Assembly: GCF_008329905.1 (NCBI RefSeq)
Contig: NZ_CP032155.1
Location: 2,294,001 to 2,358,000 of the forward strand
DNA: 64,000 nt
DNA from: Mycobacterium sp. ELW1
Lineage (GTDB): Bacteria; Actinomycetota; Actinomycetes; Mycobacteriales; Mycobacteriaceae
Direction of reading: 5' to 3'
A program made the translations under genes and the position numbers. How positions within the stretch are numbered: position 1 is the first letter of the stretch; each line of letters starts with the position of its first letter. Below are positions 17,649-27,363 of the stretch, in pieces. Under the pieces are notes generated by a model. That model searched no databases, was not told where the DNA came from, and saw only the letters and a list, made by a program, of their open reading frames with translations.

Positions 17649-19564
17649 TAGTCGAGGATGTTCTCCGGATGCAGCATCTCGGCGTACCGCAGTTGTTCGG
17701 GGATTCCGAATCCGTCGACCAGCAGTTCGGCGTGCGGCCGAAGATCGCGGCAGCGCTGGTTGATGCCGCGGGTGACGGCCTTGGCCCGTTCGGTGGACAG
17801 GAACCGGTGCTCGACGAACCAGGCCTTGTCGTCTTCGATGACCGACAGTGCGTACAGGTCGCACACCATGCCCAGAATGTGGCGAGCTTCCTCGTCCGGG
17901 CAGGCGTCGATACCGGCGACGAACGCCTCGAGCACGATCCGGTCGATGTGGGCCTTGGCGGTGTGCAGCACATGATCCTGCACCGCATTGAACGCGTCGA
18001 ACGCCGACATCTCCTTGGACTTGCGCTGCAGGCGGCGTGCGACCGAGGAGAGCAGGTACTCCTCGCGGTCCTCGAACATTTTGACCTGGGTGCCGCGGTT
18101 GAACAGGCTGCCTTCCTCCTCGTTGTCCTGACGAGAGTCGACGATGGTTTGCATGATCGTCTCGGCCGCAGTCCTTTTCAGCACCCGGTCGCCGGCGAAG
18201 TTGGCGGCGAAGCGCACCCACTCCACCGGGCTCATGCCCTTGACGTCGTCGGCGTAGGCGGTCAGCAGTTCCTTGGCCACCAGCTGGGTCAGCACATGGT
18301 TGTCACCCTCGAAGGTGGTGAACACGTCGGTGTCGGCGCGCAGCGCGATGAGCCGGTTCTCCGCGAGATAGCCTGCGCCACCACATGCTTCGCGGGCTTC
18401 CTGGATGGCGGCGCTGGTGTGCCAGGTGTTGGCCGCCTTCAGGCCTGCTGCCCGGGATTCGAGCTCGCGCTGCTCCTCGGCGTCGGGGTTGTCCGAGGTC
18501 TGCAGGTCGTGCAAGCGGGCCACCAGCTCGTTCTGGGCGAACTGCAGCGCATAGGAGCGGGCGATCAAGGGGAACAACCGGCGCTGGTGCACCAGGTAGT
18601 CCATGATGAGCACTTCGCCGTCGTCGTCGGGTGCGCTGAACTGCTTGCGCTGCAAGGCGTATCGCACCGCGATATCCAGGGCCACCCGGCCTGCGGCCGC
18701 CGCGCTGCCGCCGACGGTGACGCGGCCGCGGATCAGTGTGCCCAGCATCGTGAAGAAACGCCGGTTCACGTTCTCGATCGGGGAGGAGTAGGTGCCGTCC
18801 GCCGCGACGTCGCCGTATTTGTTCAGCAGGTTGTCGCGTGGGATGCGAACGTTGTCGAACATGATCCGGCCGTTGTCGACGCCGGGCAGGCCACCCTTGT
18901 AGTGGCAATCCGAGGTGGTGACGCCGGGCAGGTCGTTGCCGTCCTCGTCACGCAGCGGGACGACGAAACAGTGCACGCCGTGCGATTCGCCTCCGGTGAT
19001 CAGCTGCGCGAAAACCGCTGACACCTTGGCGGTTTCGGCCGCGCCACCGATGTAGTCCTTGCGCGAGGTCGGCGTGGGGGAGTTGATCACGAACTCCTGG
19101 GTCGCCGGATCGTAGGTGGCGGTGGTCTCCAACGCCTGGACATCACTGCCGTGTCCGGTCTCGGTCATGCCGAAGCAGCCCATCAGGTCCAGGTCGATGA
19201 TGCGCTGGACGTAGGCCTTGTGGTGGCGCTCGGTGCCCAGGTTCTCGATGGCGCCGCCGAACAATCCCCACTGCACACCCGCCTTGACCATCAGCGACAA
19301 GTCGGACATCGCGAGCATCTCGATGCGGGTGACGGCGGCACCCACGTCGCCGTTGCCGCCGTGCTCTTTGCGGAAGCCGTCTTCGGCGGCGCCCTTGGCC
19401 GCCATGATCTTCATCTGCTCAGCCACCTTCGCGCGAGCGATGACGGTGTTGGGCGTGTAATGCGGCCGGAAGACTTCGGTGGAAAGTTCGTCTCGCACGG
19501 CGTTCTTGACGTCTCGCCAACGGCCGTCGAGCGCGTTCCGCAGGTGCTCCGCAGTGGTGGTCAT
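17648..19564 (-). CDS. Acyl-CoA oxidase/dehydrogenase family flavoprotein
   Basis: This 638-residue protein has the acyl-CoA oxidase (ACOX) layout: N-terminal helical domain, beta domain with CFGMTETGHGSDV (flavin contact), two helical domains, and a long C-terminal extension absent from ordinary FadE proteins. The catalytic glutamate is probably in DVFTTFEGDNHVL near residue 425. ACEs of this type start beta-oxidation by alpha,beta-dehydrogenation of long or branched acyl-CoAs. ATG 19564 gives MTTTAEHLRNALDG; the upstream 16 codons are not family-like. Whether O2 or ETF is the acceptor cannot be judged. Confidence 0.88.
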   Translation of the reverse strand: MTTTAEHLRNALDGRWRDVKNAVRDELSTEVFRPHYTPNTVIARAKVAEQMKIMAAKGAAEDGFRKEHGGNGDVGAAVTRIEMLAMSDLSLMVKAGVQWGLFGGAIENLGTERHHKAYVQRIIDLDLMGCFGMTETGHGSDVQALETTATYDPATQEFVINSPTPTSRKDYIGGAAETAKVSAVFAQLITGGESHGVHCFVVPLRDEDGNDLPGVTTSDCHYKGGLPGVDNGRIMFDNVRIPRDNLLNKYGDVAADGTYSSPIENVNRRFFTMLGTLIRGRVTVGGSAAAAGRVALDIAVRYALQRKQFSAPDDDGEVLIMDYLVHQRRLFPLIARSYALQFAQNELVARLHDLQTSDNPDAEEQRELESRAAGLKAANTWHTSAAIQEAREACGGAGYLAENRLIALRADTDVFTTFEGDNHVLTQLVAKELLTAYADDVKGMSPVEWVRFAANFAGDRVLKRTAAETIMQTIVDSRQDNEEEGSLFNRGTQVKMFEDREEYLLSSVARRLQRKSKEMSAFDAFNAVQDHVLHTAKAHIDRIVLEAFVAGIDACPDEEARHILGMVCDLYALSVIEDDKAWFVEHRFLSTERAKAVTRGINQRCRDLRPHAELLVDGFGIPEQLRYAEMLHPENILD

Positions 19565-19657
19565 GGCATGAAGGTATCCCCGCAGCGCATTTGGCAAACG
19601 CGGATGTGGCAAACACAGGCCAACCTCAGTGGATGTGACTCGACGGGCTGGCGTTCA

Positions 19658-20395
19658 ATGGCGTGCATGGCCGCGTCCGAGGGGGAGCCCGCACCGGGAC
19701 ACCTGCCCCACGACATCGATCATTCCCACCCCGACGTCACCGGAGGCTGGCTGCGTGCGGCGACCTTCGGGGCGATGGACGGATTGGTCTCCAACAGCGC
19801 CCTGATCGCCGGTGTCGCGGCCGGCGCCGGGGCGCACACCGTGGTGCTCAGCGGCGTCGCCGGTTTGCTCGCGGGCGCATTCTCGATGGCGCTGGGCGAA
19901 TATACGTCCGTCACCACCGCCAACGAGCAGATCGATTCCCAGGTGCGCATCGAACGGCGTTCGTTCGAGCGACATCCGCATGCCGAACGGGTGGAACTGG
20001 TGGCGATGTTGATGGACATGGGGATGTCCGAGGCCACCGCTCGTCAGGCCACCGAGGAGATCCATCGCGACGAGGATCAGGCTGTGCATTTCCACTTGTC
20101 GCAGGAGTTGGGCGTGGACCCGCGGGAGAAGCCGTCCCCGGTGATCGCGGCGGTCTCGTCGTTTGTGATGTTCGCTCTTGGCGCGATCATCCCGTTGCTT
20201 CCGTATCTGTTCGGTTCCGAGAAGCTGTGGCTCGGTCTGGTGTGCAGTGGCGTTGGCCTGTTGGTGGCCGGTGCGGTGGCCGCGAAGTTCACGAAGGGCT
20301 CGATGTGGCTCGGCGCCGGACGACAATTGGCGTTCGGCGCCATCGCGATCGCAGCCACCTATGCGGTCGGAAATCTCGTCGAAGCCGCCTTATGA
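19658..20395 (+). CDS. VIT1/CCC1-family metal transporter
   Basis: This protein of about 245 residues has the CCC1/VIT arrangement: two N-terminal helices (WLRAATFGAMDGLVSNSALIAGVA; then LAGAFSMALGEYTSV), a cytosolic helical metal-binding region with repeated Glu (RQATEEIHRDEDQ), and three C-terminal helices. Family members move Fe2+ or Mn2+ out of the cytoplasm. The start is ambiguous: ATG 19658 or 19667, neither with a clear ribosome-binding site. It is divergent from the acyl-CoA oxidase and followed 16 bp later by the bestrophin gene. Confidence 0.85.
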   Translation: MACMAASEGEPAPGHLPHDIDHSHPDVTGGWLRAATFGAMDGLVSNSALIAGVAAGAGAHTVVLSGVAGLLAGAFSMALGEYTSVTTANEQIDSQVRIERRSFERHPHAERVELVAMLMDMGMSEATARQATEEIHRDEDQAVHFHLSQELGVDPREKPSPVIAAVSSFVMFALGAIIPLLPYLFGSEKLWLGLVCSGVGLLVAGAVAAKFTKGSMWLGAGRQLAFGAIAIAATYAVGNLVEAAL

Positions 20396-20411
20396 GCAAT
20401 ACGCTGGCGCG

Positions 20412-21299
20412 GTGATTCGTAGCGTCGGGAAGCTCGGCCCGCTGAAGGTGTCGGGCCTCGTGTGGTGGCAGATGCGCTGGGATCTGCTCGCGATCATCGT
20501 GGTGGCCGCGGTCTTGATCCCCATTCCCGACCCCACCCAGATCGACTATGCCTCGGCGGTGTTGTCGGTATTGGGTATCGGCGCTTCGGTATTCATCGGC
20601 TTCCGCAACACCACCGCCTACAACCGGTGGTGGGAGGCCCGAACGCTGTGGGGCAACGTCATCATCAATTCCCGTGCCACGTACAACACGTTGTGTTCGG
20701 TGGACTCCGGTTCGCCGGAGATGGCAGGCGTTGTGAGCCGGATGCGTCGCCGACAGGCGCGCTACGCCTGGCAGCTCGCCGCCGACCTTCGTGGGGTCGC
20801 CGCGCTGCCCGGGGTTACGGACCTCACGCCGGAGGATCCCCCGAAGGCGACTGCGGTCGACCTGCTGACGTATCAGGCCGTCGACGTCCAGGCTCTATGT
20901 GCCGACGGCCGCATCGACCACCAGGCCCGCGTGATGCTGATGGGCGTCAACACTGCACTGGTGAGCGCCCAGAGCGGCTTGGAACGCATCCGCAACGAGC
21001 CCATACCGATTCAGTACGAGATCTTCATTCGGTCTTTGGCGTGGTTCTTCTCGATCATGGCCTTCAGCAGGTTGGACGGGTCTTCGCACCCGTACGCCGG
21101 GGTGATCATCGGTCTGCTGCTGATGGCAGTGTTCATCGGTGCCGAACGGCTCGGGCACTTCATCGAGCAGCCGATGAGCAACAGCATTTTCGATATCTCG
21201 ATGTACCGGTTTTGCGCTGTCATCACCGGCAACCTGTTGGGAGCCGGCCACCCATTGGCTCAGCCCCGAGAAGGCCCGAAAGCCACTGTCTGGATGTAA
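20412..21299 (+). CDS. Bestrophin-family (UPF0187/YneE) ion channel protein
   Basis: This is a 295-residue membrane protein of the bacterial bestrophin family. The hallmark GFRNTTAYNRWWEARTLWG lies near residue 58, after the second helix. Paired helices near the C-terminus (VIIGLLLMAVFIGAERLG) and the terminal IEQPMSNSIFDISMYR motif complete the fold. Bacterial homologues form pentameric cation or anion channels. The GTG at 20412 is the best start. It probably shares a transcript with the VIT gene, suggesting ion homeostasis. Confidence 0.82.
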   Translation: MIRSVGKLGPLKVSGLVWWQMRWDLLAIIVVAAVLIPIPDPTQIDYASAVLSVLGIGASVFIGFRNTTAYNRWWEARTLWGNVIINSRATYNTLCSVDSGSPEMAGVVSRMRRRQARYAWQLAADLRGVAALPGVTDLTPEDPPKATAVDLLTYQAVDVQALCADGRIDHQARVMLMGVNTALVSAQSGLERIRNEPIPIQYEIFIRSLAWFFSIMAFSRLDGSSHPYAGVIIGLLLMAVFIGAERLGHFIEQPMSNSIFDISMYRFCAVITGNLLGAGHPLAQPREGPKATVWM

Positions 21300-21326
21300 G
21301 CGCTCAGGCGTTGAGCGACAACGGTT

Positions 21327-22574
21327 TCAGCTGTCGCTGCCGACGGTCACCGCGGTGGCCTGCTCGGTGATCTCCTCGACCTCATCCTCCTGCTTGTTCC
21401 CCGAGTCGCTTCGCTCCTGCCCGCCGGAAGTGTCAATCCCACGCAGGTGCCGGGCCGTCAGCGCCAGCACCCCGGCGCCGAGCAGCACCGCACCGGCGCC
21501 GACCCAGAACGGCAGGTGCACGCTCACCCGCTCACCGAGCACGCCGGCCAGCCAGGGCGCGACGGCGGCGCCGCCGAACCGCATGAAGCTGTAGGCGGCC
21601 GAGGCGACACCCCGTTCGACGGGCGCAGCCTTCATGACCGTTTCGGTGATCAGTGTGTTGTTGATGCCGATGAACAGGCCTGCGATGACCACGCAGGTGG
21701 CCAGGATGGTCTTGTCGTCGGTACCGACGGCCATCACCACCAGAAGCGCCGAGAAGCACAGCAGATTCACCAACAGCACGCGGACGGTGCCGAAGCGATG
21801 CTGCAACCGGGGTGCCACCACCACCGAGGTGAATGCGAGACACAGACCCCACCCGAAGAAGATCAGCCCGATCTCGTGCGCATTCATGTCGAGCGGGAAC
21901 GGGGTGAACGCCAGCAGAGTGAAGAAGCCGAAGTTGTAGAGCAGCGCGGTGACCGCCACCCCGAGCAGGCCGCGGTGGCGCAGCGCGCGGAACGGGTCGG
22001 CCAGCGTCGTCATCCGCTGCGGGCGCGGCGTCTCGGGCAGCAGCAGCGTCGTCACGACCAAGGCGATGGCCATCAGCACCGATACCCCGAAAAATGGCCC
22101 ACGCCAGGAGATTCCACCCAGCACGCCGCCGACCAACGGACCGACCGCGATGCCGAGCCCCAGCGCGGCTTCGTAGAGGATGATCGCCTGGGCGACTGAG
22201 CCGCGCGCGGAGTTGACGATGGTGGCCAGTGCGGTCGCGATGAACAGGGCATTGCCCAGCCCCCACAGCGCGCGCCAGCCGACGATGCCCATCACGGTGT
22301 CACTCATACCGGCGAGTCCGGCACCGGCGATGATGATCACCAGGCCGAGCAGCAGCGTGCGCTTCGGGCCGATGCGGCTCGACACCACGCCGGTGACCAG
22401 CATCGCCACGCCCATGACAGCCATGTAGCTGGTGAACAGCAGCGACACCTGCGACGGTGTGGCGTTGAGATTGTCGGCAATCGGTTTCAGGATCGGATCG
22501 ACGAGTCCGATGCCCATGAACGCGACGACGGATGCGAACGCAACGGCCCAGACGGCCTTGGGTTGACGCCACAT
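21327..22574 (-). CDS. MFS drug/metabolite efflux transporter
   Basis: This is a 415-residue DHA1-type major facilitator with 12 hydrophobic helices. The motif A-like loop is SRIGPKRTLLLGL between helices 2 and 3. Helix 5 reads GLGIAVGPLVGGVLGGISWRGPF, the antiporter motif C (G-x8-G-x3-GP-x2-GG), pointing to export by drug/H+ antiport. An acidic, charged C-terminal tail follows residue 385. It lies 17 bp downstream of a MarR gene on the same strand, so the regulator probably senses the exported compound. Confidence 0.88.
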   Translation of the reverse strand: MWRQPKAVWAVAFASVVAFMGIGLVDPILKPIADNLNATPSQVSLLFTSYMAVMGVAMLVTGVVSSRIGPKRTLLLGLVIIIAGAGLAGMSDTVMGIVGWRALWGLGNALFIATALATIVNSARGSVAQAIILYEAALGLGIAVGPLVGGVLGGISWRGPFFGVSVLMAIALVVTTLLLPETPRPQRMTTLADPFRALRHRGLLGVAVTALLYNFGFFTLLAFTPFPLDMNAHEIGLIFFGWGLCLAFTSVVVAPRLQHRFGTVRVLLVNLLCFSALLVVMAVGTDDKTILATCVVIAGLFIGINNTLITETVMKAAPVERGVASAAYSFMRFGGAAVAPWLAGVLGERVSVHLPFWVGAGAVLLGAGVLALTARHLRGIDTSGGQERSDSGNKQEDEVEEITEQATAVTVGSDS

Positions 22575-22591
22575 GAGTGGCTCACTCCTTA

Positions 22592-23077
22592 CTACTTCGG
22601 TGACGTGTCGAGGTCGTCGAGCAGGCGATGCAGTGCTCCGACGGCGGTCGACAGAATTTCGCGATCCTCGTCCGACAGCCGCTCGATGCGCGGATCAATC
22701 ACCGCGGCGCGGTCGGCGCGGACCTGGGTCAGCATTGTCTTGCCCGCAGGGGTGATGCGGATGCGGACTGCACGCGCATCGTCGGGATCGGTAGTGCGGG
22801 CCACTAAGCCGGCGTCCTCGAGTCGCCGGACCTGCGTGGTCATCGTCGGCTGCGAGCAGTGGTCGAGTTCAGCCAGATCGGAGATGCGGGCCTCGCCCTG
22901 GTCGTCGATCGTGCTGAGCAGCCGGGCTTGCGCCCAGGGCAGCGGCAGCCGGATCCGCTGGGTGGCCAGTCGGTTGAGCCGCGCGACGACGGTGAGCAGC
23001 TCAGAACCCAAGCCCGCGTGTGACGTGGACGCAGCGTCGGGGCGCTCCTGGGTGGGCGTCGGACTCATACCGACCAT
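22592..23077 (-). CDS. MarR-family transcriptional regulator (Rv2327-like)
   Basis: This is a 161-residue winged-helix dimer. The recognition region reads ISDLAELDHCSQPTMTTQVRRLEDAGLVAR, with the wing TDPDDARAVRIRITPAG. Position next to the ECF transporter matches M. tuberculosis Rv2327. ATG 23077 is used, with 23068 (MSPTPTQERP) as an in-frame alternative. A perfect palindrome ends 5 bp upstream, so autorepression of the marR-MFS operon is likely, and the divergent ECF operon may be included. Confidence 0.88.
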   Translation of the reverse strand: MVGMSPTPTQERPDAASTSHAGLGSELLTVVARLNRLATQRIRLPLPWAQARLLSTIDDQGEARISDLAELDHCSQPTMTTQVRRLEDAGLVARTTDPDDARAVRIRITPAGKTMLTQVRADRAAVIDPRIERLSDEDREILSTAVGALHRLLDDLDTSPK

Positions 23078-23081
23078 ATTT

Positions 23082-23098
23082 ACATAGAAATACTATGT
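23082..23098. promoter_or_regulatory. MarR operator palindrome
   Basis: ACATAG-AAATA-CTATGT is a perfect 6+5+6 bp inverted repeat immediately upstream of the marR start, with the usual length and AT-rich centre of MarR boxes. It lies in the marR/ECF intergenic region and overlaps the likely -10 area on the minus strand. Confidence 0.65.
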
Positions 23099-23204
23099 TG
23101 TCTCCCGGCAAACTCGTGTCATTTCTCACAGGTTTCCCACAGGCGGCCCTGGCCGCAGCCGACCGAACCGACGAGCAGCTCCTCGTGACTGGCAGAATCA
23201 GGTG

Positions 23205-25271
23205 ATGACCGCGACGAGACCGGAGGCCCCTGCGCAGCAGCCCTCCCGACCGTCGCTCGATCGCCAAGCCGGCCGCTCCCTGTCGCCCGTCGAGATGGCG
23301 CAAGCGTCGGTGATGGGGGCCCTGGCCGCCGCGTTGTCGATCATCTCCGTCGTGGTGCCGTTCGCCGGCGGACTTTCACTTCTCACCACCGTGCCGATGG
23401 GACTGCTCGGCTACCGCTACCGCCTGCGGGTTCTGCTCGCGTCGACCGTGGCGGCGAGCGTCGTCGCCTTCCTCATCGCCGGTATCAGCGGGCTGATGGT
23501 GGTGGTCAACTGCGCCTACGTCGGTGGGCTGGCCGGCATCATGAAGCGCCGCGGGCGTGGCACCCCGACGGTCATCGCGGTCGGTCTGGTGGCCGGAGTG
23601 GTGTTCGGTCTCTTCATCATCGCCGCATTGACCGTGCTGGTTCGGCTGCGCACTCTGACGTTTTCGGCGATGACCGCCAACTTCGACGGTGTGGTGTCGG
23701 TGATGTCGCGCTTCGAGCCGTTCCGCCCGGCTGCCGAAGACGCACGGCACATGTTCGGCGTGGCCCTGCAGTACTGGCCGGTGCTGCTGATGTTCTACGC
23801 GATGTTCTCGATCATGGTCGTCACCCTGGTCGGGTGGTGGGCGCTGTCGCGAGTGCTGGACCGCTTGCGCGGCATTCCCGACGTGCACAAGCTCGAGCCG
23901 ACCGACGAGTCGGGTCCGGTCGCACCGGTTCCCGTGCGCCTGATCGAGGCCAGGTTCCGGTATCCCAATGCCGCGCGCGACGCGTTGCGGCCCCTGAACT
24001 TGTCCGTCGATGTCGGCGAGCATGTTGCGATCACCGGCGCCAACGGCTCCGGCAAGACCACGTTGATGCTGCTGCTGTCCGGGCGGGAACCCACCTCCGG
24101 CACGATCGACCGGCCCGGCGCGATCGGGCTCGGTAAACCCGGTGGGACCGCGGTGATCCTGCAGCACCCCGAAAGTCAGGTCCTGGGAACGCGAGTCGCC
24201 GACGACGTGGTCTTCGGCCTGCCGCCGGGGACACACACCGATATCGCGGGGCTGCTCGACGAGGTCGGCCTGTCCGGCATGGAGGAGCGCGACACCGGCG
24301 GACTGTCCGGCGGTGAGCTGCAGCGGCTCGCGGTGGCCGCAGCGCTGGCCCGTAAGCCGTCGATGCTGATCGCCGACGAGGTCACCAGCATGGTGGACCA
24401 GCGCGGGCGCGAGGCGTTGCTCAGCGTGTTGTCCGGGCTGACCGAACGCCACCGGATGGCATTGGTGGCGATCACCCACTACAACAACGAAGCCGACACC
24501 GCGGACCGGATCGTCAATCTCACCGAGTCGCTGGACAACACCGACATGGTCGAAAGCGCCGCCGCGCCAACGGCAACGGTCAGTGCGGCGCCGCGTGCCG
24601 CCGAACCGGTGTTGCAGCTCGAACACGTCAGCCATGAATACGCCGCGGGTACGCCGTGGGCCAAGCCCGCGCTGACCGATGTCAACTTCACCGTCCACGA
24701 GGGCGACGGCCTTCTCATCCACGGCGGCAACGGTTCTGGCAAGTCGACCCTCGCCTGGATCATGGCGGGCCTGACCACGCCGACGTCCGGCTCGTGCCTG
24801 GTGCGTGGCCGCCCCGCGCCCGAGTGTGTCGGGGAGGTGGCGATCGCTTTCCAGGCCGCACGGCTGCAGCTGATGCGCGGTCGCGTCGATCTGGAAGTTG
24901 CCTCGGCAGCCGGCTTCTCACCCCATGACACCGCCAGGGTGAGCGCCGCGCTGGCCAAGGTCGGTCTGGACGCCTCGCTGGCCGGGCGTCGCGTCGACCA
25001 GCTCTCGGGCGGACAGATGCGCCGCGTGGTGATCGCCGGCCTGCTGGCCCGCTCGCCGCAGGCGCTGATTCTCGATGAGCCGCTGGCCGGCCTCGACGCG
25101 GCCAGCCAGCGTGGGCTGCTGCGGCTATTGAGCGATCTGCGGCGCAACAGCGGACTGACCGTGGTGGTGATCTCGCACGATTTCGTCGGGCTCGAGGAGC
25201 TGTGTCCGCGCACCCTGCATCTGCGCGACGGTGTGCTCACCACCGCGCCGACCGCGGAGGGAGTGTCGTGA
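23205..25271 (+). CDS. ECF-type transporter: membrane domain fused to two ABC ATPases (Rv2326c-like)
   Basis: This 688-residue protein joins about six N-terminal helices (residues 35-225, S-component/DUF2232-like) to two ABC ATPase domains. Walker A motifs are GANGSGKTT near residue 278 and GGNGSGKST near 507. ABC signatures are LSGGELQR near 366 and LSGGQMRR near 599, and the second Walker B is [11 protein letters not shown]. It replaces separate EcfS, EcfA and EcfA' subunits. With the EcfT gene downstream it forms a complete vitamin- or metal-type importer. The substrate is unknown. GTG 23202 precedes ATG 23205. Confidence 0.88.
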   Translation: MTATRPEAPAQQPSRPSLDRQAGRSLSPVEMAQASVMGALAAALSIISVVVPFAGGLSLLTTVPMGLLGYRYRLRVLLASTVAASVVAFLIAGISGLMVVVNCAYVGGLAGIMKRRGRGTPTVIAVGLVAGVVFGLFIIAALTVLVRLRTLTFSAMTANFDGVVSVMSRFEPFRPAAEDARHMFGVALQYWPVLLMFYAMFSIMVVTLVGWWALSRVLDRLRGIPDVHKLEPTDESGPVAPVPVRLIEARFRYPNAARDALRPLNLSVDVGEHVAITGANGSGKTTLMLLLSGREPTSGTIDRPGAIGLGKPGGTAVILQHPESQVLGTRVADDVVFGLPPGTHTDIAGLLDEVGLSGMEERDTGGLSGGELQRLAVAAALARKPSMLIADEVTSMVDQRGREALLSVLSGLTERHRMALVAITHYNNEADTADRIVNLTESLDNTDMVESAAAPTATVSAAPRAAEPVLQLEHVSHEYAAGTPWAKPALTDVNFTVHEGDGLLIHGGNGSGKSTLAWIMAGLTTPTSGSCLVRGRPAPECVGEVAIAFQAARLQLMRGRVDLEVASAAGFSPHDTARVSAALAKVGLDASLAGRRVDQLSGGQMRRVVIAGLLARSPQALILDEPLAGLDAASQRGLLRLLSDLRRNSGLTVVVISHDFVGLEELCPRTLHLRDGVLTTAPTAEGVS

Positions 25272-26092
25272 CGACCGCTCGCCAGCCCCGCCCGGTGGTG
25301 CTGCTGCGTCCGATTCCCGGCACGTCGCCGATCCACGAGCTGTGGGCCGGCACCAAACTGGTTGTGGTCCTCGGCTTCTCCGCGCTGTTGGCGTTCTACC
25401 CGGATTGGGTGCCGATCGCTCTGGTCGCGATCCTCATCGGCATCGCGATACGCATGGCCCGCATCCCGCGCGGCGTACTCCCGTCGGTGCCCAAGTGGCT
25501 GTGGTTTCTACTGTTGCTCGGTGCGGTGACCGCGGCGCTGGGCGGCGGAGCGCCGGTACTGCATCTGGCGTCCCACGCCTTCGAACTCGGTGGGCTGCTG
25601 AAGTTCGTGCGGATCACGGTGGTGGCGATCGTGCTGCTGGCGCTGGGGATGATGGTGTCGTGGACGACGAACGTCGCCGATATCGCGCCCGCGGTGGCGC
25701 GGCTGGGCAGGCCGCTGAAATTCTTCCGCATCCCGGTTGACGACTGGGCAGTGGCACTTTCCTTGTCGCTGCGGGCATTTCCCATGCTGCTCGACGAGTT
25801 CCGGTTGCTGTATGCCGCGCGACGGTTGCGGCCGCGGCCGGTGCTGACCAGTCGCCGGGCCCGGCGCCGGCGGTGGGCCATCGAAATGGTGGATCTGATG
25901 TCGGCGGGCGTCACGGTGGCGCTTCGGCGCGCTGACGAGATGGGCGATGCGATCACCGCTCGCGGCGGAACCGGCACGATCTCCGCGGCGCCGTCGGGGC
26001 CCAAGCGTGCCGACTGGGTGGTCTTGGCGATCTCCGCGCTGGTGTGCGTGGTGTCGGTCGGCCTGCAGGTCACGGTGCTGGCGGGTATCTAG
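25268..26092 (+). CDS. ECF transporter T component (CbiQ/EcfT family; Rv2325c-like)
   Basis: This 274-residue transmembrane coupling protein carries the CbiQ-type helices and two coupling motifs: [12 protein letters not shown] and [13 protein letters not shown], the second an A-R-G type motif that docks on the ATPases. The GTG start at 25268 overlaps the previous stop (GTGA), giving translational coupling with the fused S/ATPase subunit. It converges on uspC with the two stops sharing one CTAG. Confidence 0.86.
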   Translation: MTTARQPRPVVLLRPIPGTSPIHELWAGTKLVVVLGFSALLAFYPDWVPIALVAILIGIAIRMARIPRGVLPSVPKWLWFLLLLGAVTAALGGGAPVLHLASHAFELGGLLKFVRITVVAIVLLALGMMVSWTTNVADIAPAVARLGRPLKFFRIPVDDWAVALSLSLRAFPMLLDEFRLLYAARRLRPRPVLTSRRARRRRWAIEMVDLMSAGVTVALRRADEMGDAITARGGTGTISAAPSGPKRADWVVLAISALVCVVSVGLQVTVLAGI

Positions 26093-27363
26093 CGCGACGC
26101 CGCGGTGTTGGCCGCCTGCTCGGCGGCGGCCAGCGCATCAGCGACCGGTGTTCTGCCCAGGAACATTTCATCGAAGTACGGCTTGATCGCCTGATATCCG
26201 GCGGCGAAGCCCGGCCCGCCCGGCGCGGCGATGCGCGGGCCGTCGAGCACCCGGAAAAACGGCGTCACGTCGACGCTCTTCGCCGACCAGTAGTCGAGGT
26301 ACTGCTGCTGGGCCGGCAGCACCGCCGGGATGGCGGCGCCGTGGCGGCCGACGTAGGAGTTGCCACGTTCGCTACCCAGCCAGGCCAGCACCTCGCGCAC
26401 CGCGTCGGGGTGACGGCTGGCGGGATTGCCGGCGGCGACAATGCCGTTGGTGACGCTGACCCGCCCCGCCGGTCCGGCCGGCAGCATCGCCACGCCCCAG
26501 CGGAACGTCGCCTGCTCGGCGACCTGGGCCAAGTTGTAGGTGCCCGACTGGAACAGCGCCATCCGCCCGGCCAGGAACTGGTTGCGGGAGAAGTCGCCGT
26601 TGTCGTTGGTGTCCGACGCGGGCGGGGAGACCCGGTCGGTGTTGATCAACCCGATGACATAGCGGAACGCCATGGCGGCCTGCGGGTTGTCGAAGGCGAA
26701 CCGGTCCCCGTCGGTGAACACCCCACCCGCCGAGCCGATGTAGTTGAGGTAGATGGCCTGTAAATCGTTGGCGGCGTTGTACGCCCACTGCCTGCCGTGG
26801 GTCAGGCGCGCCAGCAGGGGACGCAGGGTGTCGATGCTCGGGTCGGGATCCCAGCGCAGCGCATTCAGTGCAGCGGGGTCGACGCCGTCGGCGGCCAGCA
26901 GATCGGCGTTGTAGTACAGGGCGATTCCGGCGTCGGTCAGCTGCGGCACGCCCCACAGCGCGCCGCCCCGGGTGAATTGCGCGATCACCGAGGGGTCCCA
27001 GTCCGGGCTCGGTGCCACCGACATCAGCCGCTTGTTGTCGGCGTATTCGGCGAAGTTGGCGTTGTTGAGCCAGAAGATGTCGTCGGCTCCGCCGCCGGCG
27101 ACGTCGGTCCGCAAAGTGGTGAAGTAACTGGCGTAGGGGACGACGTTGGTGCGCACCTCGATGTCTGGATGCGTGCGGCTGAATTCGGCGAAGGACTCGG
27201 CGTAGGCGGCCGCCACCTGCGGATCCCACACCCGCACGGTGACCACGGCCTTGTCCGACGGTTCGTCTGAGCGGCCCAGTACCAAGGCCGCGGAGACCAG
27301 CAGTATCGCGACGGCGATCAGCCCGGCCAGCATCCGGGTGGAGAACCGTGGCGGCCAGCTCAT
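26089..27363 (-). CDS. uspC: Sugar ABC transporter substrate-binding protein UspC-like
   Basis: This 424-residue extracytoplasmic solute-binding protein is of the family 1 (carbohydrate) type. It has one N-terminal hydrophobic anchor (residues 10-30, [19 protein letters not shown]) and no lipobox cysteine, so it looks membrane-tethered. The mature part carries family motifs such as [27 protein letters not shown] and FQSGTYNLA. It matches M. tuberculosis UspC, which binds amino-sugar ligands. The start ATG 27363 overlaps the uspB stop by 4 bp. It is the last gene of uspABC. Confidence 0.9.
   Translation of the reverse strand: MSWPPRFSTRMLAGLIAVAILLVSAALVLGRSDEPSDKAVVTVRVWDPQVAAAYAESFAEFSRTHPDIEVRTNVVPYASYFTTLRTDVAGGGADDIFWLNNANFAEYADNKRLMSVAPSPDWDPSVIAQFTRGGALWGVPQLTDAGIALYYNADLLAADGVDPAALNALRWDPDPSIDTLRPLLARLTHGRQWAYNAANDLQAIYLNYIGSAGGVFTDGDRFAFDNPQAAMAFRYVIGLINTDRVSPPASDTNDNGDFSRNQFLAGRMALFQSGTYNLAQVAEQATFRWGVAMLPAGPAGRVSVTNGIVAAGNPASRHPDAVREVLAWLGSERGNSYVGRHGAAIPAVLPAQQQYLDYWSAKSVDVTPFFRVLDGPRIAAPGGPGFAAGYQAIKPYFDEMFLGRTPVADALAAAEQAANTAASR

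Noticed and set aside
23099..23204. Riboswitch upstream of the ECF transporter
   Set aside because: I see no TPP, cobalamin or other vitamin-riboswitch core, and the leader is only about 100 bp with an AT-rich operator at its left edge.
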